From the NCBI GenBank assembly GCA_038503035.1, contig JAVSML010001071.1:116345-180344 (forward strand): DNA of 64,000 nucleotides. The letters are read 5' to 3'. Below the pieces are notes generated by a model, which saw only the letters and a program-made list of their open reading frames with translations, was not told the DNA's origin and ran no database searches. Every line of letters begins with the position of its first letter. Position 1 is the stretch's first letter. The translations under genes were made by a program, and so were the position numbers. This DNA comes from Crocodylus rhombifer (lineage: Eukaryota > Chordata > Crocodylia > Crocodylidae). Shown piece after piece: positions 23,567-38,575 of this stretch.

Positions 23567-24320
23567 CTCTGGAGGGCGCAGAGGTGAGGGGTCGGGGATC
23601 AGTGAGAGTGGGATGTGGTGGGCCAGGAAGAAGAGTAGGGGGTGAGGGAAGTAGAAGAATGGGACCAGGAGGTAAGACCAGCTATGGGGAGGGGATGAGG
23701 AAATTGGAGTGTGTTGTGGGGGCAAGAGGGTAAGGGGCTGTGGGGCTGCACTGCTCTCTGCGTGATGTGTGAGAAGGCTGAGCTTTGTAAAAGTGGGTCA
23801 AGGACCTTGGCCTTATTCTCAGCTGAGGGGATGGGTGACACACAGAGAAGAGGTTGACTCCAGCTTAGTGTGCGACTGATATGCATTGTGTGTTCCTAGG
23901 CACAGGTGTTTGAGGTCCTGAGAGCCTCTCATTTGGGACGACACACAAGAACAGGCCTCACATCTCAGCAGTCAGATGTTTGTGAAACCTCCCATTTTGG
24001 GCCGCCAGTGAGTGGAGAACTGGAGCAGGGGGCCTGTAACTGGTCTGAAGAGGGCTAGGCACAAAAGCCCACCCAGCTCTACAATTGCTTCTCAGTTCTG
24101 CCCCACAACATCTCCTGCTGCTCCAGCCCCTCACCTCTCTTAACAACCTTAACTATCATCATCCAACCCCACAGAATAGCAGCTCTGCAAGAGCACAGGC
24201 CCCTTTGCTGCTGTGTTTCTGTTTGGCATTAATGTATGGGTTTCTATAAGACTTCTTACATGTAAGGATAAACCTGTTAATTGAAAAAATGTATAGTGGC
24301 TTTGTCTTAAACAATTAAAA
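23567..24320 (+). other. Probable 3' untranslated region of the natriuretic peptide gene
   Basis: After the TAG stop there is a consensus donor GCAGAG/GTGAGG at about 23586 and a pyrimidine-rich acceptor TGTGTTCCTAG at about 23899, so a non-coding third exon is possible. ATTAAA at 24314-24319 and AATAAA near 24705 are candidate poly(A) signals. None of this is proven by the sequence. Confidence 0.35.
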
Positions 24321-24934
24321 TACAGTAGCTTCTATCACGGTAAAACCTTCTCTGTAAAATATTTCCTTCAACTTGTGTCTTTTGTAACAAAGAGCTGTGC
24401 TGTGAAAGAAAGGGGTTGCAGCCAGAGAGGTGAAAAAGCTCTGTGTCCCACCAAGCCCTGGAGTCCACCAGTCCTTCTGACCAGGAGACAGACTGATCCC
24501 CACCTAACTTCTCAGTGTAACCCTTTTGCTGAGCACCTGTCAGCAGTAACAAAGGCTGGGTTCAATTTTGGGTTATTTCACCTCGGCTCAAGCCCCCACT
24601 CAGACTATCTGGGAAAGACTAAATGAATCACTGAGATGTTCGATAAAACCAACAACCCTTCCCTCACAAGCAGTGTAAACACAAAACCCAAATTTATTGC
24701 AAAGAATAAATTTAAAAAAAATCCACTGACTATAATTTTAAAGGTCTATAGGTGGCACCCTCTTGGTGAGGCTTTATCTATACCCAGGAAGTCTGGGACT
24801 TGGGGCTCCCCAGTGGGTAGTTCCAGGGGTCTGCATCCCTATAGCTGCCCTTCAGCAATCGGATGGAGAGGGGGTCCCACACCAGAGAGTCCTATGAGCT
24901 GCTGAAGGGGCCTGCAGCGCAAGAGCCCCCTTGT

Positions 24935-25107
24935 TGCTCCCTGAGAAACTCTAGTGTTGATCTCCAACAACACCTCCTTAAGAGGAGGCTTGATGCCTAC
25001 CTAGCTGGGATCATTTGAGCCTAGTTTTTCTCCTGCCCAGGCAGGGGGTCAGACTTGAAGATCTACAAGGTCCCTTCTGACCCTACTTCTGTGATTCCAT
25101 GATTCCA
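24935..25107 (+). mobile_element. CR1 LINE 3' end
   Basis: This carries the ORF2 end (AAGAGGAGGCTTGATGCCTA, corresponding to FKRRLDAY) and the tail AAGGTCCCTTCTGACCCTAC, then TTCTGTGATTCCATGATTCC. It is nearly identical in layout to the end of the long CR1 at 48784-51478. Confidence 0.85.
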
Positions 25108-25114
25108 CTTCCAC

Positions 25115-26110
25115 ATGGTGGCTTTGCAGGGTTAACTGCAGTTTTCATCAGCATATCACACCCCAAAGTTTCTAGTCCTAATCCTAGCTGTACTGGGGCA
25201 AGAGAACTCAAAGAAAAGCCAGCCAAACAGCAAACAAGCCTGAACTGCAACCAGCACCAACCACGCTGCTTGGTCAGGACAAATTGCTGCAAAAGCAACA
25301 ACATGGGCCGGGCCCAAACCATGCCAGGTTTGCAAACATGCAGCAAACACACAGCAGGGCTCAATGACACAGCTAGGCTGAGGCACAACAGCTGTAAAAC
25401 AATAAAAGGGGGGACTTGGGCCTGTCCTGCACCTCCTGTCCTGAACATACGACAAAAGAGCACCAGGCCTATTTGGCTGCGGCCTGGACGTTTAGTCTCG
25501 GCTACACTGCTATGCTGAGACCTAACAGCTATGAAACAACAAAAAGGGGTCAGGCCTACTTCAGAAAGGACCTAAACTACAACCAGTGCCCAACTGTACT
25601 GCTTGGTTTGGACATAAAGGAGGCCCAGGCCTATTTCACTGGACCTGGACTGTGCAGCAAAAAGCTGGCCAGGCCTATACTGCACTAAAGCCTGAATAAA
25701 CAACAAGAAGTCCCATGGCTTCACCCTAGCCCAAATCTGCCAGCCAGTCATATGGCTGGGGTTCAGCCACCATAGCTGGGTTGAAATGCTATTACTGTGG
25801 AACAGCAAAAAGGGCTCAAGCTTATAGCTGCAGCCTGGACATCCAGTCTCAGCTATGCCACCATGCTGAGACACTACAATCCGCAACACAGGAGGTCAGT
25901 AACGGCCAGAACCCCATTCCTGGTCAGTCTGCTCTAGGGATTAATACACTAATGATGCCATCCCACTCAAGGCCTGTGCTGCCAAAATTGCCATCAAGAC
26001 ATGCAGCTAGGGTTCAACCACACATCTAGGTTGGAACCAAAAGAAGTGTAACCACAACTTCTACATGCCAGGTTCTTAGGCCTGGCCCAGACCTAATCAG
26101 CAAAACTGCC
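25115..26110. repeat. Diverged complex repeat array
   Basis: Related blocks recur: AGTCTCGGCTACACTGCTAT with GCTGAGACCTAACAGC at about 25494-25530, and AGTCTCAGCTATGCCACCAT with GCTGAGACACTACAA at about 25842-25878. A weaker copy (CAGCTAGGCTGAGGCACAAC) lies at about 25371. AACARCAAAAAGGG and CAGGCCTA motifs are shared between blocks. The array is too diverged to set a single period, and no protein is encoded. Confidence 0.5.
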
Positions 26111-28270
26111 AGGCTTCAACTCTGGATAGCCTGCTGCATGGAATTGATACCCTCCCCTCCCCCGCAATGGTATCTTCTCACTCAAAACCCAGAAAACAAA
26201 AGGGGAAAGGAGAGGGCAAGGGAGAGAACACGGGTCTCGAGCCCTGAGACAGACTTTTTCTTCCTGTACCAGAGGCTTCTCAGTCACACAGCTTTTACTT
26301 GCTTGTCCAGTGAAGAGGGTAGGGACATGACATCCCCCACCCCTGCCACCCAACGAAAGCAGGTTTTCTGACTCTCAATTCAACAGTACAGCTCTCAGCA
26401 GCCCCAGGAGAAAAGAGCCCCCAGCCCCAGGTAGCCTGAACTAACAACCAATCAAGAAACAGCATCATTTGAACACTGCTAATGCAGACCAATGTATTCA
26501 AAGGTGGTCAGTGTTCCTGGATGCGCTCAGGAGTCACTAAACTGGTTTTACTGGTCTTTTAAGGAATGTTAAGACAATAGTCAAGACACAATGAGGGGAG
26601 AGGGAAGTGGGCCTCTTCCAGCCCCCAAAAACACACACAGCTACCAAAAGCACACTTTACCACACACAACCCCAAGTTTGTATGGGTGTTATGCAAGTAA
26701 AATTCCAGCAGGCCAGTGCCTGGCCCTCAAGTAGCGTCCATTTTGATACTCTTGCTCCATGAATCTTGCAGAGGGGGAGGGTCAGCATTTCACAGCCAGC
26801 AGATGGCAGCAGCACCCCAGCTAGGCAGGCCTGCCGTTCTCTCCCCGCAGTTCTCCTGTGGGGTCCGGTGGAGGGGCTTCTTTCTGTTTCTCACATATCA
26901 AGCACGACCTTTCATCACTCCTGCACCAATGCCAGGAGAGCAACTAAATCCAGATCTATTCTGTACTGGGGAAAGACTTCCCAGTCCTGTACCGTTCAGT
27001 TTCTGTCACTCCCTGTCTCACTCTCTGCTTCCCACAGACACTACACCATTGTGCTTGGCCCAGTGGCTTTCCCTGGCCTGGCGTAACCCTTATGTAACAG
27101 CCACTCCAACGTCATTCCCTTGATTCACAGTTGCCAAATCCCACGGCTGACTCTACCAGACTCTCCCATCCTTCCTTCTCAAAGCTGCACAGAGACAAGT
27201 GAAAGAGGTCTACGGGAAGCCGGCTAACAGACCACTGACCCTATAAGTGCCATTACGAGGTGCCGGGGAACGCATCTTCCACTTCCCTGTGCTCCATGCT
27301 CAGCCCCTCACTCCCACCACCCCAGAGGAAGCTGCTTTCATATTGTCAAGGCATGAGACAAGCGGCATATCCCAACCTACATGTACTCCAAGCCTGGACT
27401 TTCCCAGACGAGCAGGGATGTTGACTGTGGAGTATGTCCCTGTGAGCTCCAGTCTTGGCTTGCCCCAACTGGAGCTTTGGCTATGGAAAAGTGGTTGGGA
27501 GGTTGAGTGGGACAACACTAGGGCCAGAGAGGTTTGCAATTGTCATGTTGGCTGTTCTCACCTGTCCTGTGCCCCCTGCACAGAGTCCTCAGCAGCAGCA
27601 TTCATGTTTACTCAGTAAACAGTAGGCCTTGCAAATGTGCTAGTAGCCTGGAGCCATCTTTTGTCACTGTTCTGCTCCCCCTAGCAGGCTGGGCCTTGGG
27701 GCTGGCCCCTTTCCTGAGGGTGGCAGAGGTGCCAGGATTGTCACCCCCGCCCCACTGACCCCTCCGCAGGGTTGCAGCATAAGCCATCCATCCCCATGGC
27801 CTTTAAGTAAAGGTCACAACCTCCATGGGAGCTAAACTTAGCTGCCTGCTTCTTTGGCAGCCCTGGGAATAGTAGCTTTGCAAGGGGAGTTGGGTTACGC
27901 CTGAGAGAGGCGACCTGTCTGCAGACCCCCTTGGTATCTGCTCCCCATTCCCCCCACCACCACCACCACGCCTGCCCTGCTGTCTCTCATGCCTGCTGCT
28001 GGCCTGCTCCAGAGCTCCCTGATACAGGGACAGTCAGGGGTGGAGGAGCCTGCTGCCCCTCACCACACCTCCTCCTGAAAGATAGCTTCACCCAAGGCAG
28101 CTATGGCTATATAGGATAACTTGGCAACATTTCCAGGATCCTTTCACAAAAGTATTTAATAGTGTTAGCCATATCCCTTATGGGATGCTTGCATGTCTTC
28201 AAGTCTTCTTTCACAAAACACAGGGCACACTTGCTCCTTAGTGCCTCAGGGCTCACAGCAGTCTTATGCT
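26111..28270. other. Intergenic stretch upstream of GAPDH
   Basis: No gene or repeat end is recognised. Frames of 123-135 codons at 26716-27123 and 27247-27618 have no known domain and no conserved splice context. Confidence 0.35.
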
Positions 28271-28289
28271 GGGTTTAGCCCACGGATGG

Positions 28290-28370
28290 TTTGGCTAGAG
28301 GTGACCCTGGCTCGGAAGGGCTGGACTCCATGACCCCTGGAGGTCCCTTCCAACCCCGCTTCTCTGACTG
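28290..28370 (+). mobile_element. CR1 3' tail at the edge of the GAPDH CpG island
   Basis: GGGCTGGACTCCATGACCCC and GGAGGTCCCTTCCAACCCCG are the CR1 terminal signature. The copy ends about 420 bases before the predicted GAPDH start site, immediately before GC content rises. Confidence 0.7.
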
Positions 28371-28758
28371 CATCCCCTCCTGGTGCCGTGGGCTCCAAAT
28401 GCTCTTCCTGGGCCAGCGCTGCCCCCCAGGGCCTGGGGAGCTGGAGCCCGCATGGGAAGGCCGAGCGGCGCGGGAGCGGGGCGGCCCCGCCCGGCCACTG
28501 GGCGCCACCGCAGCCGTGGGGCGGCGGGAGGATTTCAGCCGTCAGGTCCGGCGGGCGGGGGCGCCCAGGACCCGAGGGGGCGCCAGGGCTGCGTCCCCCA
28601 CCCCCGGCACGGCCCCTGCCGGAGAGCGCGTGGGCAGGCACCCCCAGCCCCAGCTCCCCTGGAGGCGGCGCCAGGCCGGGCGAGCCGAGGCGCACGTAGC
28701 CCGCGGCCGCCCCCGACGCCGATTGGGCGCGGGCCGCTGGGGCGGGCCCGCGAGTCGC

Positions 28759-28766
28759 TATATATT
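28759..28766 (+). promoter_or_regulatory. GAPDH: GAPDH TATA box
   Basis: TATATATT in the context CGCTATATATTGGGG predicts initiation near 28790. Exon 1 would then be about 28790-28828, non-coding, ending at the donor CCAG/GTGCGC. Confidence 0.8.
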
Positions 28767-29043
28767 GGGGCAGCGCGCCCGGCCCATACCTCCTCACTGC
28801 ACGTCGTAACCGAGCCGGGCCGGGCCAGGTGCGCGGGGCCAGGGCCGGGGCCGGGCGCAGCACGTGGGTGTCCGGGATGAGGCGGGGGACGCTGCCTGTT
28901 TGTGTCCTGGGCTGGGGCATCTGGCCGTGCCGGACGGGACGGGGCGGGGCGCGGGGCGGCGGGCGCCGGACTGCGGCCTCCGGAAAGTGCCCGCGCTGGT
29001 CTCACTGCCGTTTCCTCCCCTAGGAGCATCTTCCAGAGACAAG

Positions 29044-32874
<3,831 letters not shown>

Positions 32875-33091
32875 ACCAGGCACATGGCTCAGCTGCTGCC
32901 CGGGGAGGGAGGGGGAGGCTGGAGTCTCTCCTATCGGATACTGCCGCCCTCCTGTCACCATTCAGTTCTGCAGCCTGCAGTGAGAGGCCAGTGCTGTTCC
33001 ACCTGCGTTCTCCACTCCCCCACGTGCTTCAAGCTGGGGGGAGGTGAGGAGGTGGCTGGGAACTGACCTGTTTCTATTCTATCTTTCCTCT

Positions 33092-33097
33092 AATAAA
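33092..33097 (+). terminator. GAPDH: GAPDH poly(A) signal
   Basis: AATAAA lies 218 bases after the stop codon and is followed by a GT-rich stretch (GTTTGTTTGGTTTGTCTG) from about 33120, the usual downstream element. A second AATAAA near 33280 is a weaker alternative. Confidence 0.85.
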
Positions 33098-33129
33098 ATA
33101 ATCGCTGTCCCAAAGCATTTGTTTGTTTG

Positions 33130-34506
33130 GTTTGTCTGCAAGCAAGGGGTGGAGCCTGGGCAAGAAGAGGCTTACAGTAGCTGGGCCCTCCTTTTTACCA
33201 ATGGAAGGGCAGTTACTAAGATGCAAAGAAGTATATGTGTAAACTAAAAATACCTCATGAAAACTGCTTTAAGGCTGCAAAATAAAGGATGGAGGTGGCT
33301 GAAACACTTTTACTTAAATCCTCCCCCTCCATTCCAGACTACAGTGATACATAGTATAATCCTGTTGCAAACATAGTCTAAAAATAGCTACCTTGTTATC
33401 ACTAAGGGAAGTGTCAAGCAGTGTGAACTGTAGATATCTGTGCTTGTCATACAGTCCAGACCTCCATCCAGCTGGGTGCAGGAACAATTGATAGCAGTAG
33501 TACAAGATTGGGCTTGATATCATTCAGATTACAACCATGTTTCAGGCAGTGATGTCAATGATTTTCATGGGTTCTGCTCATTCTGAAAGGACAGTTTTGA
33601 CTGGCAGGCAAGTACATGGAATATTCCAAAAAGGGTGGGCAGGGAGTTTAGCCTTTCTTCTTGGCTGATCTCAAACTTCTTTATATGGTCATGCCAGCTC
33701 TTGCAGAAATAGGAGATGAACTGCTTCCCTTTCCTCTCACTAACCTCTTGCTCACTTAGGTTAATGTTCTAGGAGCATTTAGAACAAACTAGAATGCCTG
33801 CATCTCCCCAATTTATGTGTTAGCTAAGCAGGAGCTGTCATCTTCAAGAGCAGTTGAAACATCCTGTTGCTTTTGTTAGCTGAACAGGCATTTTGTATCT
33901 GCCCTTGCAGCAAAGATGCTGGTGTTTATGAGGAGCAGAAAGAAGCTTTGGTTGAGGTCCTTAAAAATGCTCAGGTATGGCAATGCACTGAGAGGCAATT
34001 AACTTTCAGGTTAGCAAGTGTCAGCCCCAGGAATGGTGTCTGGGCTCCTGTACTATGCATAGGGAGAATAGGAAAGATATTTTAACAACCAAGTAGAGAG
34101 CTCACTGGGAATTAAACCTGGAGGAAAGGGGTGGGGGGGCAACAGGGGTCTGAGTAGCTGATGTGGCCAGACAGGTGGTTGGTTTAAGAGGCTGGACTGA
34201 CATGTCCCTACCCCATCCTAAGCCAGGACAGCTGGTCTAATGATGGAGCTTGGAGGGGGAATTGGCTAGATCTCATTCAGCTGACTTGGGTGCTGGGAAG
34301 GAGGAGAGTTTGCAAGTTGGGGTGGTGGTTGGGAGTAGGGGTGTGGAGGGGTATTTTTTTACAGGAAATAGCTTGAGATAAATGAGTTAAAGAATATGGC
34401 TGCTTTCCTGAGACCGGGAGAGGGAGGGGCAGGAGTTAGGCAAGCTGATGCACCTAGTCCTGGAAAATCTACTTGCCTAGTGGTTAGGGTGTTCTGTTTG
34501 CAGTCT
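33130..34506. other. Spacer after GAPDH
   Basis: Mostly unassigned. One exon-like segment stands out at 33911-33974 (plus strand). It has acceptor CCCTTGCAG, donor CAG/GTATGG, and a 21-codon frame containing KDAGVYEEQKEALVEVLKNA. I do not recognise the protein and see no partner exon. It could be a chance frame or an exon remnant. Confidence 0.3.
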
Positions 34507-35859
34507 TTCTACTGCAGGGGTGTGCAATTATTTTGGTTGGAGGGCCACTTAATGAGTTTTGGTGAGCTGTCCCCACCCCTTGACCAGTATCCCACCCCCT
34601 GGTCACCATTTTGGGACTGGAAGCCCCACCCCAACCCCTGACCTTTGCCATCAGAAGTCCCTCCCCTTGGGGGAGGGAGTTGCCATCTTGGCACAGGGGG
34701 AAAAAAAAACCCATATACTAAAAGTCAAATATCTATTGTGCCATATTTAAATTTTATTTCAAAAAAATATTTTTGTCCTGAATTGTGTGCATTTGCATAG
34801 TGTATAGAGGTGATTTCGTAATGGCCCAAAATAAAGTCTTACTCCTGTATGTTGTATAGGGGGTGTGTGTGGGGGGGTGTTTGGATATAGTTGTGTGTTG
34901 GGGGAAAGTGTAGGGTGTGGTGGGGGCAGTTTGTGAGGGTATGGCTGCATGGGGGGGGTAAGGTATGTTGGGGTGTGGGTGAGTGTGTATATGTGGGAGG
35001 GTTGTGGGGATCTTGAGTGGGGAGGGTTTAGGTATGGGGGCATGGGGACCCTGCCCCCCCCCATGCATAGCAACAGCCCCCACTGCTGCTGATGGCAACA
35101 ACAGAAGGTGGCAGGCCCTTGGGGTGCTCGGGGCCTGTGTAGGCACAGCTGCCCAACAGTATGCAGCTCCAGCCAGCTCCAGGATCTGCATGTGGCAGCA
35201 AGGAGCAAAGCCAGGCCTGCCGCTATTGTGTGGGGCTTNNNNNNNNNNTGCATGGGGCTTCCCCCCAGGTTGCGTGCAAGTCCTGGGAGCTGCACACAAG
35301 ACCTGCTCAACAGAGGCACCCCAAGGCCCACCTGCTGCCACTAGTGTTAGCGGCAGGGACTATGTGCCATAGGGAGATTATGGGGTCCCCACAGCCCCAA
35401 ACCTTGTGCACTTGAGTGCCCCACAGCACCCCCCCCCCAAATACACACACACCCATCCCCTAAACCCCACTCATCCACACCCTGCCCACCCAAGCTCCTT
35501 GCTTACACCACCCATGGGGTGCAGGCCCTGGGCTTCATGCTCCTGCCAGCCCCACACTCCTGCCCAGGTGCAGCTTCCCTAAGTGCTCCCCAGAGCAAGC
35601 CCTGCAACAGACATGAGGAGGAACTGCTGGAGACCGGGGAAACAAGCAGGTTCCCTGGTGGCTGCAGCAATGACTGCACTGAGAAGCTGTGCGTGCTGGC
35701 GAGGGCTGGACCAGGGTCCTCCCACACACTAGAGTGGGAGCAAACCACATGGGCTACTGGGGTACAATTAATTGGTGGGAGCCCATGAACCAAATGAAAA
35801 ATTACCTGGTGGGCCAGATCCAGCCCATTGGCCATAGTTTGCCTGCCCCTGCTCTACTG
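34507..35859. mobile_element. Non-autonomous hAT element, 1.3 kb
   Basis: The element (34515-35851) has ends CAGGGGTGTGCAATTATTTT and, reverse-complemented, CAGGGGCAGGCAAACTATGG. The flanks TTCTACTG (34507-34514) and CTCTACTG (35852-35859) match at 7 of 8. The interior is GT-rich on the left and GC-rich on the right, with an assembly gap in it. No transposase is visible. Confidence 0.82.
35239..35248. other. Assembly gap
   Basis: Ten N bases. The true gap length is unknown, so the hAT element may be longer than it appears. Confidence 0.99.
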
Positions 35860-37829
35860 GTTTGTGGAAAACCTGGCTCCCAATCCCATCTTCAGCTGAT
35901 TTGAAAAAAAGGCATTTAAATGCTATAGCCAAAGGGAGTGCCCACGTAGGCTCTTCTGAATTGGGTGTCTCTTTCTTGTTTTCCCCTTCTCTCCTCTTCC
36001 AGCTTTGCTGGAGATGATCAAATTTACATAACACCAAGCCAGGGAGACAGTGATTCTCAACTGAGGCGGTCATCATGAAGTATTTCCAAAGGTGCTGTGC
36101 ACCTGGCCCCTGTGCCAGGAGGTAAGCCTCTTGCTGGGCACCCCAGAGCCCTGTAGACAAACAGTGCTCAAAGCTGCTCCCTACCCCTGGCAGCCCCTGC
36201 AGTCCCAGCAACCTACTTCAAGCTGCACATGCGTTGGGAGGCACACAGGGGCTTACAGAGCCATGACTTTTAGCCCTGTCCCATGCTCCTGGGGCTGCCA
36301 AACAAGGCTACAGTTTAGTTGTTGTTGCATGAATCACTGGAGGGGCAGGGTAAGTGTGGCTTCCCCTGCCTTCAGGTACAGATCAGGGGCTATGGAAAAA
36401 GCAGTGCACAGTGGGGTGCGGTCTTGCCCCCGCTGTCCTCCCCTGGATAGATTCTAGCTTGGTTGTTCTCAACCAGGGTGCCATTACATGCCAAAACATT
36501 ATGAACGAGTGTCTCGAGACTGAAAAGTTTAAGAATTATTGTAATAGTCTGATGACCTGTTTGTGAGGGACTGCTTCTGTTAGGACATTTGCTTTGGAGT
36601 CTCTCGGGTTTTGGATAGAACAAGAGCATCAAGTAGTTTGGGGTGGGGGGTGCATGCGTGCACATGCACACACACAGGGTTTTGTTTTTTTAAGGAAAAT
36701 TTTTCATGTCCCAGGTGAAATTAGCCAGGTCGAGTCCAAATCCATGTGAATCATCCAAGAGTGGTATGTGGCTCTGCTAGCAGCAAGTATTCTCCACCTA
36801 GCCTTGGTCTTCAGCTACTTCCAAATCCTTTAGCAGGCATCCCATCAGGCCTAAGCCCAGAGACTTGGGGTTTCGATGCCCCTGAGTTTCACTTGCCCTC
36901 AGCCATATGGCCACAGGAGCAAAGTATGGAGGAGTGTCCCATTTCCATCAACTCAGTGTGTAGCCAAGATCCTCCCATTGGAAGCTGACCAATGAGAAGC
37001 TAACCATGAGGTTCTCGTAGGGAGTCTTATCCGCAAGCAGACAAGGGTTCAACCTTCTACTACACGGTGACATTTTAATTGCATTACCTCGGTCAGGGTA
37101 TTTCCTTTACCACCATCATGGTCATATTTCCCTTGCCAGATGAGTATGTGTGCATGTAGGATTGGCAGGATAGTATTATTAGCATTCGATTGTTTTGTGC
37201 AGCAGCCTAGTGGGGGCTTGGGTGTAACAGGGAGCCCCCTTTGTACACTTCCCTTCGGGGCATTGACATAACAGAAGTCCCTTTTGTGCATTTATTTTTC
37301 CTTCTTAGTATTGCCAGAGACCTACCACACTCATTGCATGGGTGTGGCAAGGCTCAGAGCAAGCCAGAAAGCTGAAGTGGCTTTCTGTAGGAGAAAACTA
37401 CAAACTACATCTACATATCAATTGAGCTAAGTGTCACTAAAGAAAAAAGAACTAAAATATCCACTTCAAAGCAAAGCCTGTAAGAGACAAGAAAAGCCAA
37501 GGTGCATTGGAAGTATGTCTGTAAACATATCCTGGTGAACACATTCCCCCTTTGATTAAGACCCACTTCCCAAAGCAAACTTCCCATATCTGTCTAAAGT
37601 TTTATGCTAAATCAGTCTACATGACTGCATATAACCTAACTCACTTACTGTCCCCAGTGGCCTTTGGTCCTCACTACCTCACATTGCATTTTTCTATATT
37701 TCTCACAGTGCATTTTTATATTTAATTTGTCCCATCTTTGTCCTGACTTTCTGTATTTTATGTTTTATACCTTTTAATGAATATATTCTTTAGAGTAAGG
37801 CATACCTTGTATTACTGAAATTATTATTA
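35860..37829. other. Spacer, no gene recognised
   Basis: Isolated hAT-end-like motifs occur at 36049-36067 (CAGTGATTCTCAACTGAGG) and about 36460-36480 (GGTTGTTCTCAACC). No matching partner or duplication was found nearby. Confidence 0.3.
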
Positions 37830-38575
37830 TAAGAATGCACTGTAATTGTAATCACTTGAAATGTATTGCTGTATTGGGCTGGTCCCCTGCCCCCGAGTGA
37901 ATGCGAGTAGGCACAAATCAGTAGATAACTGAATAACGAAGCAAGAGCCTCTGGCTATTATTTGACAATAACCTAGCCAGAGGAACATACCATTACAAAA
38001 CTCTACTCTACAGGCCATTTTAAGCTAGTCGAGCCACCTGAAACCTGCAAGACAGCCGTTGACTCAGTCCTCAAGGGTGGACTCCCAAAACTGCACCATC
38101 AGGCAAAACCCCCAGTGACTGTGACTGACAGCTGTCATGCACTACTCAAGACCCATGTGGGACAGCGATCTCCAGATTGGGCAGCCAAGATGATGCTGGG
38201 GGATCACAGAAGTCTGCCAGAAAGGGATAAAAGGCAGTGAAACATGACCCTCAGTGGCACCCTCTCATCCAGCACCCAACCTACCAAGACAGAAGGACAA
38301 GAAGGAGAAAACATCACCTTGAAAAAAGCTGACCATCGACAGCAGACTCCAGCGTCCCGGCTAGGTATAAACCAACATCAGTGCTACACTACTATTGCAG
38401 CAATTGCGTGTGTGAATGTGTGTATGCCTGTATGTGTTAAGGTGGCCAGTACCCCTCATAATTCAAAATTTGCATGTAGAATTTTATTGGTAACTTCACA
38501 TCCCATACAATACATTAAAATTTATTATGATCCTGTGAGTTGGTGCTTTGTAGCCAACATGAGTACCTGAGGAGC
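37830..38575 (+). mobile_element. Possible solo LTR of a retroelement
   Basis: The segment contains a TATA-like GGATAAAAGGCAG at about 38225 and, 290 bases later, ATTAAA (38514-38519) followed by a GT-rich stretch. That is the order expected in an LTR. An imperfect palindrome with arms CCTCTGGCTA and TAGCCAGAGG lies at about 37949-37985. I could not find a target duplication or decide the exact ends, so this is tentative. Confidence 0.3.

Noticed and set aside
28264..28920. Minus-strand open frame (218 codons) upstream of GAPDH
   Set aside because: It lies in the CpG island, where stop codons are rare by composition. The product is Pro/Gly/Arg/Ala-rich and overlapping frames are open on both strands.
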